Notes: generated from the letters alone by a model not told the origin. Shown: positions 8,199 to 18,182, counted from the stretch's first letter. The stretch is 64,000 nt of DNA from Litoribrevibacter euphylliae (GCF_042646085.1 NZ_JBHRSZ010000002.1:868001-932000), one strand, 5' to 3'. Translations and numbers: made by a program.

Positions 8199-11087
8199 AT
8201 GAAAAATTGGGGTCTACAGTCTCGTATTTTGTTAATCACTTTGTTACCCCTGATTGCCATTTCCTGCGTTCTGGGCGGCTATTTTATTAAAGTCAGATTG
8301 GATGATCTCGATACGCTGGTAGAACAACGAGGCCTGGCCACCATTCGCCAATTAGCCCCAGCCTGTGAATACGGTCTCGTCAGTGGTAACAAAGAAGTTC
8401 TTCAAAAAGTTGCCAACAGCACACTGAATGAATTGGATGTACGATCAGCAAAGATTTACGATCGCTTCCAAAGTGAACTGGTACATTCCGGCCCAGATAT
8501 GAAGGCTCTGGATGAACGAGAAGAGCTTCCCAATGAAATTCAAATTCTCCACTTTGAAAACTCCATTCGATTAATTACGCCTATCTTTGCTCAGAACCTC
8601 GCAAGTTACGAGCACTTGGGCGTTTCCTCCATTGGGCGAAATCAGGATGAGCTATTTTCCGAAAAAATTGGCTGGGCTGAGCTGGAGTTATCATTAACCA
8701 ATACCGAATTAAAGAAATATCAGGCACTACTGACCTCATGCTTTTTCCTGTTCAGCGGCATCCTCGTCTGTACCATCATCACCATCCGCTTCAGTCGTGA
8801 AATTACTACGCCACTAATTAAGCTAACCCAGGCCGTTGAAAGCATTAAGCAAGGGAACCTGGAAGTGCGCATCAATTCAGAGTCTGGTGGTGAACTGCGC
8901 ATTCTCGAAAGCGGTATTAACTCCATGGCGTCGTCCTTGAAAACCGCCTATGACGAAATGCAGCAAAGTATTGATCAAGCCACCGAAGACTATCGACAAA
9001 CCCTTGAACAGATTGAAATCCAAAACGTTGAACTTAACTTAACTCGACGAGAAGCCTTAAAAGCCAGCCAGATTAAGTCAGAATTCTTAGCCAACATGAG
9101 CCATGAAATTCGCACTCCGCTCAATGGCATCATTGGCTTCACTAATCTGATCCTGAAAACTCAGTTAACGGCTCGACAACTGGACTATATCAACACCATC
9201 AAGAAATCGTCGGAAGGCTTACTCGCGATCATTAATGACGTACTGGATTTCTCAAAAATCGAAGCCGGGAAGCTGGTACTGGATAAAACACCAATGAACC
9301 TCCGTGACCTGGTGGAAGATGTCTTAACTATGATGGCCCCTGCCGGTCAAGACAAAGGCTTGGAACTGGTGTCATTGGTCTACAGCGATGTTCCTGCCGA
9401 CCTGATCGGTGATCCGCTTCGTCTCAAGCAAATCATCACTAACTTAGTAAACAATGCCATTAAGTTCACCAACAAAGGCAGCGTGATTGTACGAACCATG
9501 TTGGAAGAACAAAAACAAAACACCGTCACTCTGAAGATCTCTGTTACTGACACAGGGATCGGAATGACCGAAGATCAACAACAGGAATTATTCCGAGCCT
9601 TTACTCAAGCGGATACCTCAACCACACGCCAGTACGGCGGTACCGGATTAGGGTTGGTTATCTCCAAGAAATTAGTTGAACACATGGGTGGCGACATTGG
9701 TGTCGAAAGCTCGCTTAATCAAGGCTCTACTTTCTGGTTTACCGTTAAAATTCAAAAATCCGATGACACCGATACCATCCATGAAATAAATCGCTTAATG
9801 GAGAAAAAAGCACTGATCTTCGATACTCATCCAACCGCTCGCTTAGCCCTCTCCCACTGCATACAGCAATGGGAAATGGAAGCCGATGAAGTAGATGATC
9901 TACAAATTCTGGAAGAGCTGGCCTTGCAAGCAGATGAAAGTCATGCACCATTTGATATTGTGATTCTTGGAGTCGGTCAAGAGCAGCTTGAAAGCCAATA
10001 CATACTGGAAACCATCCGCAAACTTCAGGATCAATTAAGCCTTCCAGTGATCGTATTAATTAATACTACAGACCAACAAGCTGTTCAGCGCTTTCAGCTA
10101 CTCAATGTGTCCTGTCTGACAAAACCGATTATTTCAGCCAAACTCCATGAAACTCTAATTAATCAATTCTATTACCCGGAAAATATCAACAAACACAACC
10201 TTCAACAACAGACCAAACAATTGACCACGATTCCACAACAGGCAATAGAAATACTGGCCGTTGATGATAACGAAGCCAACCTGAAATTACTTCGAACCTT
10301 ATTGGAAGGATTAGGACACAAGGTAATAGAAGCCAGCAATGGTGCGGAAGCCGTGAAAAAGATTCAACAAACACTTCCCGATCTGGTTTTTATGGACATT
10401 CAAATGCCAGTGATGGACGGGGTGGAAGCGACAAAGACCATTCGAAGCCTGGACGAACGTCGATTTTTACAAGTACCAATCATCGCATTGACCGCACATG
10501 CACTCTCGGGAGAAAAGGAAGCCTTGATTCAGGCAGGCCTCAACGATTACCTCACCAAACCTGTGTCAGAAGAACAGCTTTCGGCCACCATTGCCAAGTG
10601 GGTAGATAAAGGCTCACCTAACTCACCGTCAGAGCGTTTAATCCATTTACCTCAAGAATCTGAGGGCTCAGAAAGAGCAACCTCTGAAACTGAAAACAAT
10701 GATCACGCAGCCAAAAATTCTGCTCTAGAGGATTCAAATCAGCTTGAAACCGTCTGTATTGACGAGTGTCTCAAGCTTGCTGCCAATAAAGAAGATTTAG
10801 CCAAAGACATGCTTTCGATGCTACTTTCCAGCTTTGATCGCGACATCCCTCCCATCACAGAAGCATTGACCTCTGGCGCTCGAAATGATTTGCTGAATAG
10901 CGTTCATAAAGTCCATGGTGGTACCCGCTACACGGGCGTACCTAAATTACGCAACATCTGTCACGCCTTTGAAAGCGCCATTAAAGAGGACGCGTCGGAT
11001 GAGCTCATTGCTGAATTCTATAATGCGTTTACTAAAGAAGTCGATGCGATCAAAGCATGGTCAGAGAGCTCGGATTGGCTCTCGTAA
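8199..11087 (+). CDS. gacS: Hybrid sensor histidine kinase GacS/BarA
   Basis: GacS/BarA phosphorylates GacA/UvrY, which activates CsrB-type small RNAs. Visible in order: TM1 near the N-terminus, a periplasmic sensor region of about 140 residues, TM2 at about residues 180-200, HAMP, HisKA with phospho-acceptor His in MSHEIRTPLNG, HATPase (DTGIGM, GTGLGL), a degenerate receiver lacking the usual acidic cluster (ALIFDTHPTARLAL), a true receiver (FMDIQMPVMDG), and a C-terminal Hpt domain (HKVHGGTRYTGV). An in-frame ATG at 8187 exists; I prefer 8199 because MKNWGLQSRILLITLLP matches the Pseudomonas N-terminus and has GAG seven bases upstream. Divergent from cysM. Confidence 0.95.
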   Translation: MKNWGLQSRILLITLLPLIAISCVLGGYFIKVRLDDLDTLVEQRGLATIRQLAPACEYGLVSGNKEVLQKVANSTLNELDVRSAKIYDRFQSELVHSGPDMKALDEREELPNEIQILHFENSIRLITPIFAQNLASYEHLGVSSIGRNQDELFSEKIGWAELELSLTNTELKKYQALLTSCFFLFSGILVCTIITIRFSREITTPLIKLTQAVESIKQGNLEVRINSESGGELRILESGINSMASSLKTAYDEMQQSIDQATEDYRQTLEQIEIQNVELNLTRREALKASQIKSEFLANMSHEIRTPLNGIIGFTNLILKTQLTARQLDYINTIKKSSEGLLAIINDVLDFSKIEAGKLVLDKTPMNLRDLVEDVLTMMAPAGQDKGLELVSLVYSDVPADLIGDPLRLKQIITNLVNNAIKFTNKGSVIVRTMLEEQKQNTVTLKISVTDTGIGMTEDQQQELFRAFTQADTSTTRQYGGTGLGLVISKKLVEHMGGDIGVESSLNQGSTFWFTVKIQKSDDTDTIHEINRLMEKKALIFDTHPTARLALSHCIQQWEMEADEVDDLQILEELALQADESHAPFDIVILGVGQEQLESQYILETIRKLQDQLSLPVIVLINTTDQQAVQRFQLLNVSCLTKPIISAKLHETLINQFYYPENINKHNLQQQTKQLTTIPQQAIEILAVDDNEANLKLLRTLLEGLGHKVIEASNGAEAVKKIQQTLPDLVFMDIQMPVMDGVEATKTIRSLDERRFLQVPIIALTAHALSGEKEALIQAGLNDYLTKPVSEEQLSATIAKWVDKGSPNSPSERLIHLPQESEGSERATSETENNDHAAKNSALEDSNQLETVCIDECLKLAANKEDLAKDMLSMLLSSFDRDIPPITEALTSGARNDLLNSVHKVHGGTRYTGVPKLRNICHAFESAIKEDASDELIAEFYNAFTKEVDAIKAWSESSDWLS

Positions 11088-11131
11088 GTAAGTGGTTAGA
11101 TCTGATAATAAAACGGAAAGAGAGTAATCAC

Positions 11132-11518
11132 TTACACAGCCAGGTTACTTTCCAATACCACAAACGCAACCGCATAGGATTGCTCATCGCTGATTGAAAG
11201 GTGCATAGAGGTCACCTGCTTTTCTTCTGCTATGACTAAGGCTTGCCCTGAGAAAGCTAAAATCGGCTGCCCTGAATCCAAATGAGAAATTTCTATGTCT
11301 TGCCAACGAATTCCATTGGCAAGCCCAGTGCCTAACGCTTTCAAAGCCGCTTCCTTGGCCGCAAACCGACTGGCCACAAAGGCCGCCGGTCGCTTACGTT
11401 GTTTAAACTGTGCTATTTCTTGCTCTGTTAACACACGCTCCACAAAACGATCTTGCCGCTGAATCGTCTTCTCGATGCGAGAAATGTCACAAATGTCAGT
11501 GCCAATCCCAACAATCAT
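11132..11518 (-). CDS. acpS: Holo-[acyl-carrier-protein] synthase
   Basis: AcpS transfers 4'-phosphopantetheine from CoA to apo-ACP, activating fatty acid synthesis. The 128-residue protein shows the metal-binding motifs GIGTDICDISRIE at the start and FAAKEAALKALGTG in the middle. Its ATG overlaps the pdxJ stop as ATGA, indicating translational coupling in the lepA-to-acpS operon, of which it is the last gene. This gene order is that of E. coli. Confidence 0.97.
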   Translation of the reverse strand: MIVGIGTDICDISRIEKTIQRQDRFVERVLTEQEIAQFKQRKRPAAFVASRFAAKEAALKALGTGLANGIRWQDIEISHLDSGQPILAFSGQALVIAEEKQVTSMHLSISDEQSYAVAFVVLESNLAV

Positions 11519-12249
11519 TGAGCAGCTTCACGCATAAGACGCTTCATCTCTCGAACAGCTTCCGGTAAACCAGTAAACACTGCACGAGCAATAATAGCAT
11601 GACCTATGTTTAATTCGTTGATACCAGGAATCGCCGCAATTGGCTCAACATTATGATAATGTAGACCGTGCCCCGCATTAACGATCAAACCTTTAGACAA
11701 CCCAAATTCAACCGCGTGTTTAACACGAGCCAGTTCAGCCAATTCAACCTCATGTGTTTCAGCTTCCGCATAAGCCCCCGTATGTAATTCTACGACTGGC
11801 GCTCCACAACGAATTGCTGCTTCCAGTTGCTGAGGTTCTGGATCAATAAACAACGAGACTTCAATTCCTGAAGCAGACAAACGCTTTACCGCCTCTGTAA
11901 CTTGAGCTTCATTACCCACAACGTCAAGGCCGCCTTCAGTGGTTAGCTCCTCACGCTTTTCAGGCACGAGACAACAATGCGCTGGCTTCACGTCTTCGGC
12001 AATGGAAATCATTTCATCAGTAATCGCCATCTCCAGATTCATACGTGTGGAAAGTGTATCTTTTAACACATAAATATCACGATCCTGGATGTGTCTTCTG
12101 TCTTCACGTAAATGTACGGTAATGCCATCGGCACCCGCTTCTTCAACCAAAGCCGCCGCATAAACAGGGTCTGGATACTTGGTTCCTCGGGCCTGACGCA
12201 AGGTCGCAATATGATCAATATTTATCCCAAGTAGAATCTTTTGTTTCAT
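11515..12249 (-). CDS. pdxJ: Pyridoxine 5'-phosphate synthase
   Basis: PdxJ condenses 1-deoxyxylulose 5-phosphate with 3-amino-2-oxopropyl phosphate to pyridoxine 5'-phosphate, the ring-closing step of vitamin B6 synthesis. The 244-residue product (E. coli 243) shows LGINIDHIATLRQARGT at the N-terminus, ITVHLREDRRHI, the catalytic-region CCLVPEKREELTTEGGLDV, and the phosphate-binding INAGHGLHYHNV-like segment. It follows recO and overlaps acpS by four bases. Confidence 0.98.
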   Translation of the reverse strand: MKQKILLGINIDHIATLRQARGTKYPDPVYAAALVEEAGADGITVHLREDRRHIQDRDIYVLKDTLSTRMNLEMAITDEMISIAEDVKPAHCCLVPEKREELTTEGGLDVVGNEAQVTEAVKRLSASGIEVSLFIDPEPQQLEAAIRCGAPVVELHTGAYAEAETHEVELAELARVKHAVEFGLSKGLIVNAGHGLHYHNVEPIAAIPGINELNIGHAIIARAVFTGLPEAVREMKRLMREAAQ

Positions 12250-12305
12250 GATAGTGATAACCCTGTAGTGATGAGTAATGCATTCAGTAATGACGCAACA
12301 AAGAG

Positions 12306-13067
12306 CTATTGTTTCAGTTTATAGCTTTTGAATAAAGATCTGCTTTTAAATGGTTTCCCATCCATCAAGTATAAAATAATGTGCCGCATTAAGCGTTTTA
12401 CATCAGATAAAGTAGTTGGATCAGACACGTCATTATTATTAAAGGCAATTAAGTGTTTCCCTAAAATCAACACGTCGCCATATCGTTGAGCAGTAGGGTG
12501 TTCACCCACTTGAAAAGAATGAAATTCAGATATTCCCAATCCATAATGAGGATGTTTTAACAGACAATAATGAAGTTCCGGCTGAATGGTCTGCCCCGAC
12601 AGAGCATCCACAGACAAATCACTTAGATGTCCCGTCGTAATGAGCAACTGCCGTTCAAAAATTCGCAACACCGGCTCAATAAAAACACGTTTCGCCAAAG
12701 AATCAAGCATCCAAAGGTAATCGTTATAAAGCGCTGGGTTGTCCGCATGTGTCGGTAAGAACTTCATACAAAGTTCGTTGATGTAGAAGGCGGTAAATAG
12801 AAACTCCGAACAAAAGGAAGATTTGATTACATCTGGATATGCGGGATCTAACTCGACCTTTTGCAGCCGAGCATTATCATTTTTTGATCGCCATGAGATC
12901 AACAGAGGTTTGAAAAGGGGAATAGCACCTGGGTTACTAAGTACACCAGTTACCCATAAAGAGAGTCGGCCATAACGCCGAGTAAAGAAGGTAACTATCG
13001 CATCCTGCTCTCCAACGACTCGATGATGAAGCAGGCAAGCGGACTCAAAGTCAACTTGCTCGTGCAT
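12306..13067 (-). CDS. recO: DNA repair protein RecO
   Basis: RecO works with RecF and RecR to load RecA on SSB-coated gaps. The 253-residue protein begins with an OB-fold segment (ACLLHHRVVGEQDAIVTFFTRRYGRLSLWVTGV), followed by an all-helical region with FLFTAFYINELCMKFLP typical of RecO. No four-cysteine zinc cluster is visible, as in E. coli RecO. It sits between era and pdxJ, its conserved position. Confidence 0.95.
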   Translation of the reverse strand: MHEQVDFESACLLHHRVVGEQDAIVTFFTRRYGRLSLWVTGVLSNPGAIPLFKPLLISWRSKNDNARLQKVELDPAYPDVIKSSFCSEFLFTAFYINELCMKFLPTHADNPALYNDYLWMLDSLAKRVFIEPVLRIFERQLLITTGHLSDLSVDALSGQTIQPELHYCLLKHPHYGLGISEFHSFQVGEHPTAQRYGDVLILGKHLIAFNNNDVSDPTTLSDVKRLMRHIILYLMDGKPFKSRSLFKSYKLKQ

Positions 13068-13106
13068 GGTCTTCCTCAGTGTACTTTTGAAGCTAAGCGA
13101 ATGGAG

Positions 13107-14036
13107 CTATTCCATTTGATCAAAATAACCCAGACTTTGAAGTGCGCGCTCATCATCAGACCATCCGCTCTTGACCTTAACCCAAAGCTTTAGGACGACC
13201 TGATTATCAAACAATCGTTCCATATCCTGGCGTGCATCTATGCCTATTTGCTTGATTCGACTACCTTTATTGCCAATCAGAATCAACTTCTGACCTTGTT
13301 TTTCAACATAGATCACAGCATCAATATGAATTCGGCCTTTGATAACCTTAAAGCGCTCCACCATTACCGTCATTTGATACGGTACTTCTTCCCCCATAGA
13401 ACGCATTACTTTTTCGCGAACAATTTCTGCCGCCAAGAAACGAGAGCTACGATCCGTCAGCTGGTCTTCAGGGTAAAAGTGGATATTCTCTGGAAGAAGA
13501 GATTCTACTTTTTGTTCCAACACATCGACCTGTCGGCCGGTTTTTGCAGAAAGTGGAATCATTTCAACAAAATCATGTTTTTGACTGATCTCTTGCAAGA
13601 AAGGCAGCAAAGATTCTTTATCTTCAAGCCAATCCACTTTATTAATAACCAAGATCGTCGGAATACCTGAGCGCTTAATCTTTTCTAGAACAAAGTCCTC
13701 TTCTTCAGTCCAAGCCGTTCGGTCAATGATGAAGACAACGACATCGACACCTTCCAATACAGAAGAAGCCGCTTTATTCATAAAGCGGTTAAGTGCTTTT
13801 TCCTTATTCAGATGTAATCCAGGCGTATCAACATACACTGTCTGCACATTATCTTCCGTCTTGACACCCACAATTTGATGGCGAGTTGTCTGAGGCTTAC
13901 GACAGGTAATACTGATTTTCTGACCCAGAATTTTATTAAGAAGTGTAGACTTACCTACATTTGGACGGCCAACAATTGCAACATAGCCACAACGCTGTTC
14001 AGATTCGTTTTCGAAATTTTGATCATCAGATGTCAT
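13107..14036 (-). CDS. era: GTPase Era
   Basis: Era is an essential GTPase that chaperones 16S rRNA 3'-end maturation and 30S assembly. G motifs are clear: GRPNVGKSTL (G1), a threonine in the ITCRKPQTTRHQ switch (G2), DTPGL (G3), NKVD (G4) and SAKTG (G5). The C-terminal KH domain contains LILIGNKGSRIKQIGIDAR. At 309 residues it is near E. coli's 301. It follows rnc by 11 bases, so both 16S rRNA processing factors are co-transcribed. Confidence 0.98.
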   Translation of the reverse strand: MTSDDQNFENESEQRCGYVAIVGRPNVGKSTLLNKILGQKISITCRKPQTTRHQIVGVKTEDNVQTVYVDTPGLHLNKEKALNRFMNKAASSVLEGVDVVVFIIDRTAWTEEEDFVLEKIKRSGIPTILVINKVDWLEDKESLLPFLQEISQKHDFVEMIPLSAKTGRQVDVLEQKVESLLPENIHFYPEDQLTDRSSRFLAAEIVREKVMRSMGEEVPYQMTVMVERFKVIKGRIHIDAVIYVEKQGQKLILIGNKGSRIKQIGIDARQDMERLFDNQVVLKLWVKVKSGWSDDERALQSLGYFDQME

Positions 14037-14047
14037 AGCACCTACTC

Positions 14048-14749
14048 CTACTTATCTTCTTCTCGGGTATCCACGCCCAAAAGAATAAGTGCCTCGCCTG
14101 CAGCTACCTGCTCAGCAATTCTTCGACTGGTGCCTTTTCCGTTGGCAACCTCATTAATACTTTCAACTCGACACTCAACATAAAAAGTTTGCTGATGCGC
14201 CTGCCCCTTCACATTAACTACTTCATATTGAGGAAGAGGCTGCTGTCGAGATTGTAAATGTTCTTGCAATCGTGTTTTGGGATCTTTAAGAGTGTCTTTG
14301 ATCGAGAGTTTTTCCAAACGCGATTGATACCAGCTAAGAATGACTTTCTTGCATACAGCCATGTCGCCATCATTTTCTAAATGAATGGCACCAATAATCG
14401 CTTCAACAGCATCAGCCAAAATAGACTCTCTACGATAGCCGCCACTTTTTAATTCACCCGACCCCATTTTCATGTATTCACTGAGGCCAAATTCTCGACC
14501 AAGCTCAGCTAATGTCGCGCCTTTAACCATACGTGCACGCAAGCGACTGAGCTGACCTTCTTGAGCATCTGAGAAACGGTGATAAAGATCTTCACCTATG
14601 ACATAGTTAAGAATTGAGTCACCAAGAAACTCTAACCGCTCATTGTTTTTTCCACCCACACTCCGGTGGCTCAGAGCGAGCTCCAAAAGAGCTTCATTTT
14701 CGAATTGGTATCCAAGTTGGTTACAAAGTAATTTGTACTGTTTTGTCAT
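14048..14749 (-). CDS. rnc: Ribonuclease III
   Basis: RNase III cleaves double-stranded RNA, including the 30S rRNA precursor. The signature ERLEFLGDSILNYVI carries the catalytic acidic residues, a second acidic cluster lies in ADAVEAIIGAIHLE, and the C-terminal double-stranded RNA binding domain spans DPKTRLQEHLQSR to AAGEALILLG. The 233-residue length is close to E. coli's 226. In E. coli RNase III autoregulates by cleaving its leader; a similar leader structure was not checked here. Confidence 0.98.
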   Translation of the reverse strand: MTKQYKLLCNQLGYQFENEALLELALSHRSVGGKNNERLEFLGDSILNYVIGEDLYHRFSDAQEGQLSRLRARMVKGATLAELGREFGLSEYMKMGSGELKSGGYRRESILADAVEAIIGAIHLENDGDMAVCKKVILSWYQSRLEKLSIKDTLKDPKTRLQEHLQSRQQPLPQYEVVNVKGQAHQQTFYVECRVESINEVANGKGTSRRIAEQVAAGEALILLGVDTREEDK

Positions 14750-14798
14750 TAAAGAACTTTATTAAATATAATGTAACGAGCCTAAGGCTCTTAATAGA

Positions 14799-15170
14799 TT
14801 AGTTACTAGGTAAATTAACGTGATTTTTAAAAGTCACAATAAGATCGATATTTGAAACCATCTTAATTCGTTTCTCATAATCGATACGAACTTGTGTGTA
14901 ATTATCTTCTTCAACAAACTCTATATCTTCGTCTTTAACCCAACGAACATTATTGATGTTCATTCTTTTTAAAATGACTTCAACAACCTCATCATAAGAA
15001 GCATCCGATAGGGAACGATCCTGAGACAAAGGTTTGATGACTGATCGAATAGTGCCATTATCTAAATACAGCGGGACAATTTTTAGCCCTAACCAGGCAA
15101 TAGAACCAACAATGGCCAAAGAAAACGCCAACGACCACATTGTCCAACCTTGTTGTTTTCGGCTATTCAT
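14799..15170 (-). CDS. DUF4845 single-pass membrane protein
   Basis: This 123-residue protein has one N-terminal membrane helix (about residues 10-30, WSLAFSLAIVGSIAWLGLKIV) and a soluble tail, presumably periplasmic, that is pilin-like in layout. It matches the DUF4845 family found between lepB and rnc in many gammaproteobacteria. Function is unknown. The fixed position next to signal peptidase I suggests a link to envelope protein processing, but that is inference only. Confidence 0.85.
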   Translation of the reverse strand: MNSRKQQGWTMWSLAFSLAIVGSIAWLGLKIVPLYLDNGTIRSVIKPLSQDRSLSDASYDEVVEVILKRMNINNVRWVKDEDIEFVEEDNYTQVRIDYEKRIKMVSNIDLIVTFKNHVNLPSN

Positions 15171-15221
15171 CCTTTCACCTCATAGTTCATCTATCAATAC
15201 TCACAAATAACGGAGTCAGAA

Positions 15222-16061
15222 TCATTGAATCCAACGATTTTCACCAAAGCTAGGCGCACTGAAAATACTCTCCCAATGCATCCACACAGCAAACGCCTGA
15301 CCTACGACTAACTCATCTGGCACAAAGCCCCAAAAGCGACTGTCATTACTGTTATCGCGGTTATCCCCCATAACAAAATAATGTCCTTCAGGCACTACCC
15401 AAGTTTTATTTACTCTAGGAGCTGAATTTGCCTTATAAATTTGGTGAGTTACTTCTCCTAATTTTTCAGTATAGCGTCCCATACGATTTTGCAAGCTTGG
15501 AGCCTGGGTAAGCTCCGCTTCTACTAACTGATTATTAACATATAGCTGTTTATTCTGATAACGAATTCGGTCACCCGGCACACCAACAACTCGTTTAATG
15601 AAATTGATCTTAGGGTTCTTAGGGAACTTAAAGACCATGACATCACCTCGAGCCGGATCTTTGTATGGAATTACTTTGGTTCCCACCACTGGCAATCGGA
15701 CGCCGTAGGCATACTTATTAACTAAAATAAAATCATCGACCTTCAGAGTCGGTAACATAGAACCGGAAGGGATTTGAAATGGCTCAATCAGAAATGAGCG
15801 AACCACTAAAACAACAAAGAAGACAGGAAAAAACGACTTACTTAACTCAATTAGGTATGGCTCTTTTGCTACCTTATCAAGCACGCCTTGCTGTTCATCT
15901 GAGACCGCTTGTTCGTTGGTAATTCCCATGTCAGTACGAGCTTGCAACAATTTAGCTTTTCGAGGTTTCTGTAAAACAACTAAATCAATAAGCCATCCTA
16001 GCCCACACGCAAACGTTAAAACCACTAACACCAGTGGAAAGTCGATATCCATATCAGTCAT
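15222..16061 (-). CDS. lepB: Signal peptidase I
   Basis: LepB cleaves signal peptides from secreted proteins at the outer face of the inner membrane. Two N-terminal membrane segments are seen at about residues 9-30 and 77-92. The catalytic pair is S101 in PSGSMLPT and K156 in NFIKRVVGVPGD; the C-terminal box GDNRDNSNDSRFWG is intact. The 279-residue protein overlaps the lepA stop by 8 bases, indicating coupled translation. Confidence 0.98.
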   Translation of the reverse strand: MTDMDIDFPLVLVVLTFACGLGWLIDLVVLQKPRKAKLLQARTDMGITNEQAVSDEQQGVLDKVAKEPYLIELSKSFFPVFFVVLVVRSFLIEPFQIPSGSMLPTLKVDDFILVNKYAYGVRLPVVGTKVIPYKDPARGDVMVFKFPKNPKINFIKRVVGVPGDRIRYQNKQLYVNNQLVEAELTQAPSLQNRMGRYTEKLGEVTHQIYKANSAPRVNKTWVVPEGHYFVMGDNRDNSNDSRFWGFVPDELVVGQAFAVWMHWESIFSAPSFGENRWIQ

Positions 16062-17853
16062 CTACCCTTAATACTGCTAAAAATGCTTCCTGTGGCACTT
16101 CTACGTTGCCTACCTGTTTCATTCGTTTCTTACCTTCTTTCTGCTTCTGCAAAAGCTTCTTCTTACGACTCACATCACCGCCATAACATTTAGCTGTTAC
16201 ATTCTTACGAAGCGCTTTCACATTGGTTCGAGCAATTACTTGATTACCAATCGCCGCCTGGATAGCAACATCGTACATTTGGCGAGGAATCAACTCTTTC
16301 ATTTTCTCCACCAATGCACGACCTTTGCTCTGACTAATAGCACGGTGAACAATCACAGCCAATGCATCGACTCGGTCACCGTTAATCATGACATCTAAGC
16401 GAACCATATCAGAAGGTTCGAAACGTTCAAAAGTAAAATCTAGCGAAGCAAAACCACGACTCACCGACTTCAAACGATCAAAGAAATCCATCACCACTTC
16501 ACTCATCGGGATTTCGTAAGTCAATGACACTTGGCCACCAACAAACTGCATGTCTTTTTGCATCCCGCGCTTTTCTACGCATAAAGTGATTACATTCCCC
16601 AAATAATCCTGAGGAACCAGAATATTTACGCGAACGATTGGTTCACGCATTTCATCAATAGAACCGGTAGGAGGCAGTTTAGAAGGGTTATCAACTAGAA
16701 CCGTCTCGCCTTTGGTTGTAACGACTTCATAAACTACCGTTGGCGCAGTAGTAATCAGATCAAGATTGTACTCACGCTCCAAGCGCTCCTGGATAATCTC
16801 CATATGAAGCATACCCAAGAAGCCACAACGGAAACCAAAGCCCAAAGCATCTGAAGATTCTGGCTCATAAAACAACGACGCATCATTAAGCGTCAACTTT
16901 GCCAATGCTTCTCGGAAGTCTTCATAGTCATCAGAACTTACAGGGAAAAGACCGGCATAAACTTGCGGTTTAACTTTTTGGAAACCAGGCAGACTAGGAA
17001 CATCCGGTGTTTTACTGAGTGTAATAGTATCACCCACAGGCGCACCATGAATGTCCTTAATGCTGGCACAGATAAAACCTACTTCACCGGCTTTCAGAAT
17101 TCCTGTGTCGGTACGTTTAGGAGTGAAAATACCAATGCGATCCACCGAGTGAGATTGGCCCGTAGACTTGATGGTAATCTTGTCGCCTTTCTTTAGAGTA
17201 CCGTTTTTAACTCGAACTAACGAAACAACGCCAAGATAATTATCGAACCAGGAATCAATGATCAATGCCTGTAAGTCACCGTCAACATTGCCTTCTGGAG
17301 CAGGGATTTTAGCAACCAAAGTTTCGAGAACTTCTTCTATTCCCATCCCGCTTTTAGCACTGCATGGCACAGCATCGTGCGCTTCAATCCCGATAATATC
17401 TTCAATTTCAGATTGAACCCGCTCTGGTTCTGCTTGAGGCAAATCCATTTTATTAAGAACAGGAACCACTTCCAGACCTTGTTCAATCGCGGTATAGCAA
17501 TTGGCTACCGATTGCGCTTCAACCCCTTGAGCGGCATCTACAACCAACAAAGCCCCTTCACATGCTGCTAATGAACGCGAGACTTCATATGAGAAGTCAA
17601 CGTGTCCCGGCGTATCAATAAAGTTCAGTTGATAAGTATTCCCGTCTTTACTCTTAAAATTCAGGGTAACACTCTGAGCCTTAATGGTAATACCACGCTC
17701 TCGCTCTAGATCCATTGAATCCAAAACCTGCGCGGCCATCTCACGATCACTCAAACCGCCACACATCTGGATAAAACGATCAGCAATCGTAGACTTACCA
17801 TGATCAATATGAGCAATAATAGAAAAGTTACGAATATGATCCAAAGAACTCAC
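16054..17853 (-). CDS. lepA: Elongation factor 4 (LepA), ribosome back-translocase GTPase
   Basis: LepA/EF4 is a translational GTPase that affects ribosome assembly and stalled translation. The N-terminus has IRNFSIIAHIDHGKST (P-loop), DTPGHVDF (G3) and NKMD (G4); the unique C-terminal domain ends the protein. The frame is open to ATG 17880, but GTG at 17853 has GAGG five bases upstream, gives MSSLDHIRNFS as in Pseudomonas, and yields exactly 599 residues, the E. coli length. It heads the lepA-lepB-DUF4845-rnc-era-recO-pdxJ-acpS operon. Confidence 0.97.
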   Translation of the reverse strand: MSSLDHIRNFSIIAHIDHGKSTIADRFIQMCGGLSDREMAAQVLDSMDLERERGITIKAQSVTLNFKSKDGNTYQLNFIDTPGHVDFSYEVSRSLAACEGALLVVDAAQGVEAQSVANCYTAIEQGLEVVPVLNKMDLPQAEPERVQSEIEDIIGIEAHDAVPCSAKSGMGIEEVLETLVAKIPAPEGNVDGDLQALIIDSWFDNYLGVVSLVRVKNGTLKKGDKITIKSTGQSHSVDRIGIFTPKRTDTGILKAGEVGFICASIKDIHGAPVGDTITLSKTPDVPSLPGFQKVKPQVYAGLFPVSSDDYEDFREALAKLTLNDASLFYEPESSDALGFGFRCGFLGMLHMEIIQERLEREYNLDLITTAPTVVYEVVTTKGETVLVDNPSKLPPTGSIDEMREPIVRVNILVPQDYLGNVITLCVEKRGMQKDMQFVGGQVSLTYEIPMSEVVMDFFDRLKSVSRGFASLDFTFERFEPSDMVRLDVMINGDRVDALAVIVHRAISQSKGRALVEKMKELIPRQMYDVAIQAAIGNQVIARTNVKALRKNVTAKCYGGDVSRKKKLLQKQKEGKKRMKQVGNVEVPQEAFLAVLRVDD

Positions 17854-17893
17854 AAAACCCTCGCCGTACTTCGACTTCAAAATAAATAGCGCT

Positions 17894-17912
17894 GCATTTT
17901 AAACTAAAATGC
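17894..17912. repeat. Perfect 8-bp inverted repeat upstream of lepA
   Basis: GCATTTTA (17894-17901) and TAAAATGC (17905-17912) flank AAC. It lies about 40 bases before the lepA GTG, so it would be either in the leader or over the promoter. It could be an operator or a small hairpin; no known regulator motif was recognised. Confidence 0.5.
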
Positions 17913-18124
17913 TTATCCTCTCACCAGAAAAGACAAAATAATCAGAAAAAAGGTCAGTTTTATTTTTCTTGCAAGAAGAAACGATTCCCTCTCACACTGA
18001 CTAAAAATGAAGAGTTAACAGTTCGGGGAAAATGTGCTAGAAATCAGCTATCGCTCAACTATACTTGAGAAATTAAAGCCTCAGAAAAACAACAAATTGC
18101 GATGAATGGAGACGTGGTCATAGA

Positions 18125-18153
18125 TTGGGCCAAACTCAGACATTAAGTATTAT
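18125..18153 (+). promoter_or_regulatory. Candidate promoter for the YfiR-like/kinase operon
   Basis: TTGGGC (18125-18130) and TATTAT (18148-18153) are separated by exactly 17 bases and end 29 bases before the ATG at 18183. The -10 is a 5/6 match, the -35 only 3/6. The rest of the 330-base lepA-18183 gap shows only the inverted repeat at 17894. Confidence 0.4.
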
Positions 18154-18182
18154 GATCAAACTCAATCTCTTAACTACACACT

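Noticed and set aside
13248..13670. 140-residue plus-strand ORF
   Set aside because: It lies wholly inside era on the opposite strand and has no family features or ribosome binding site.
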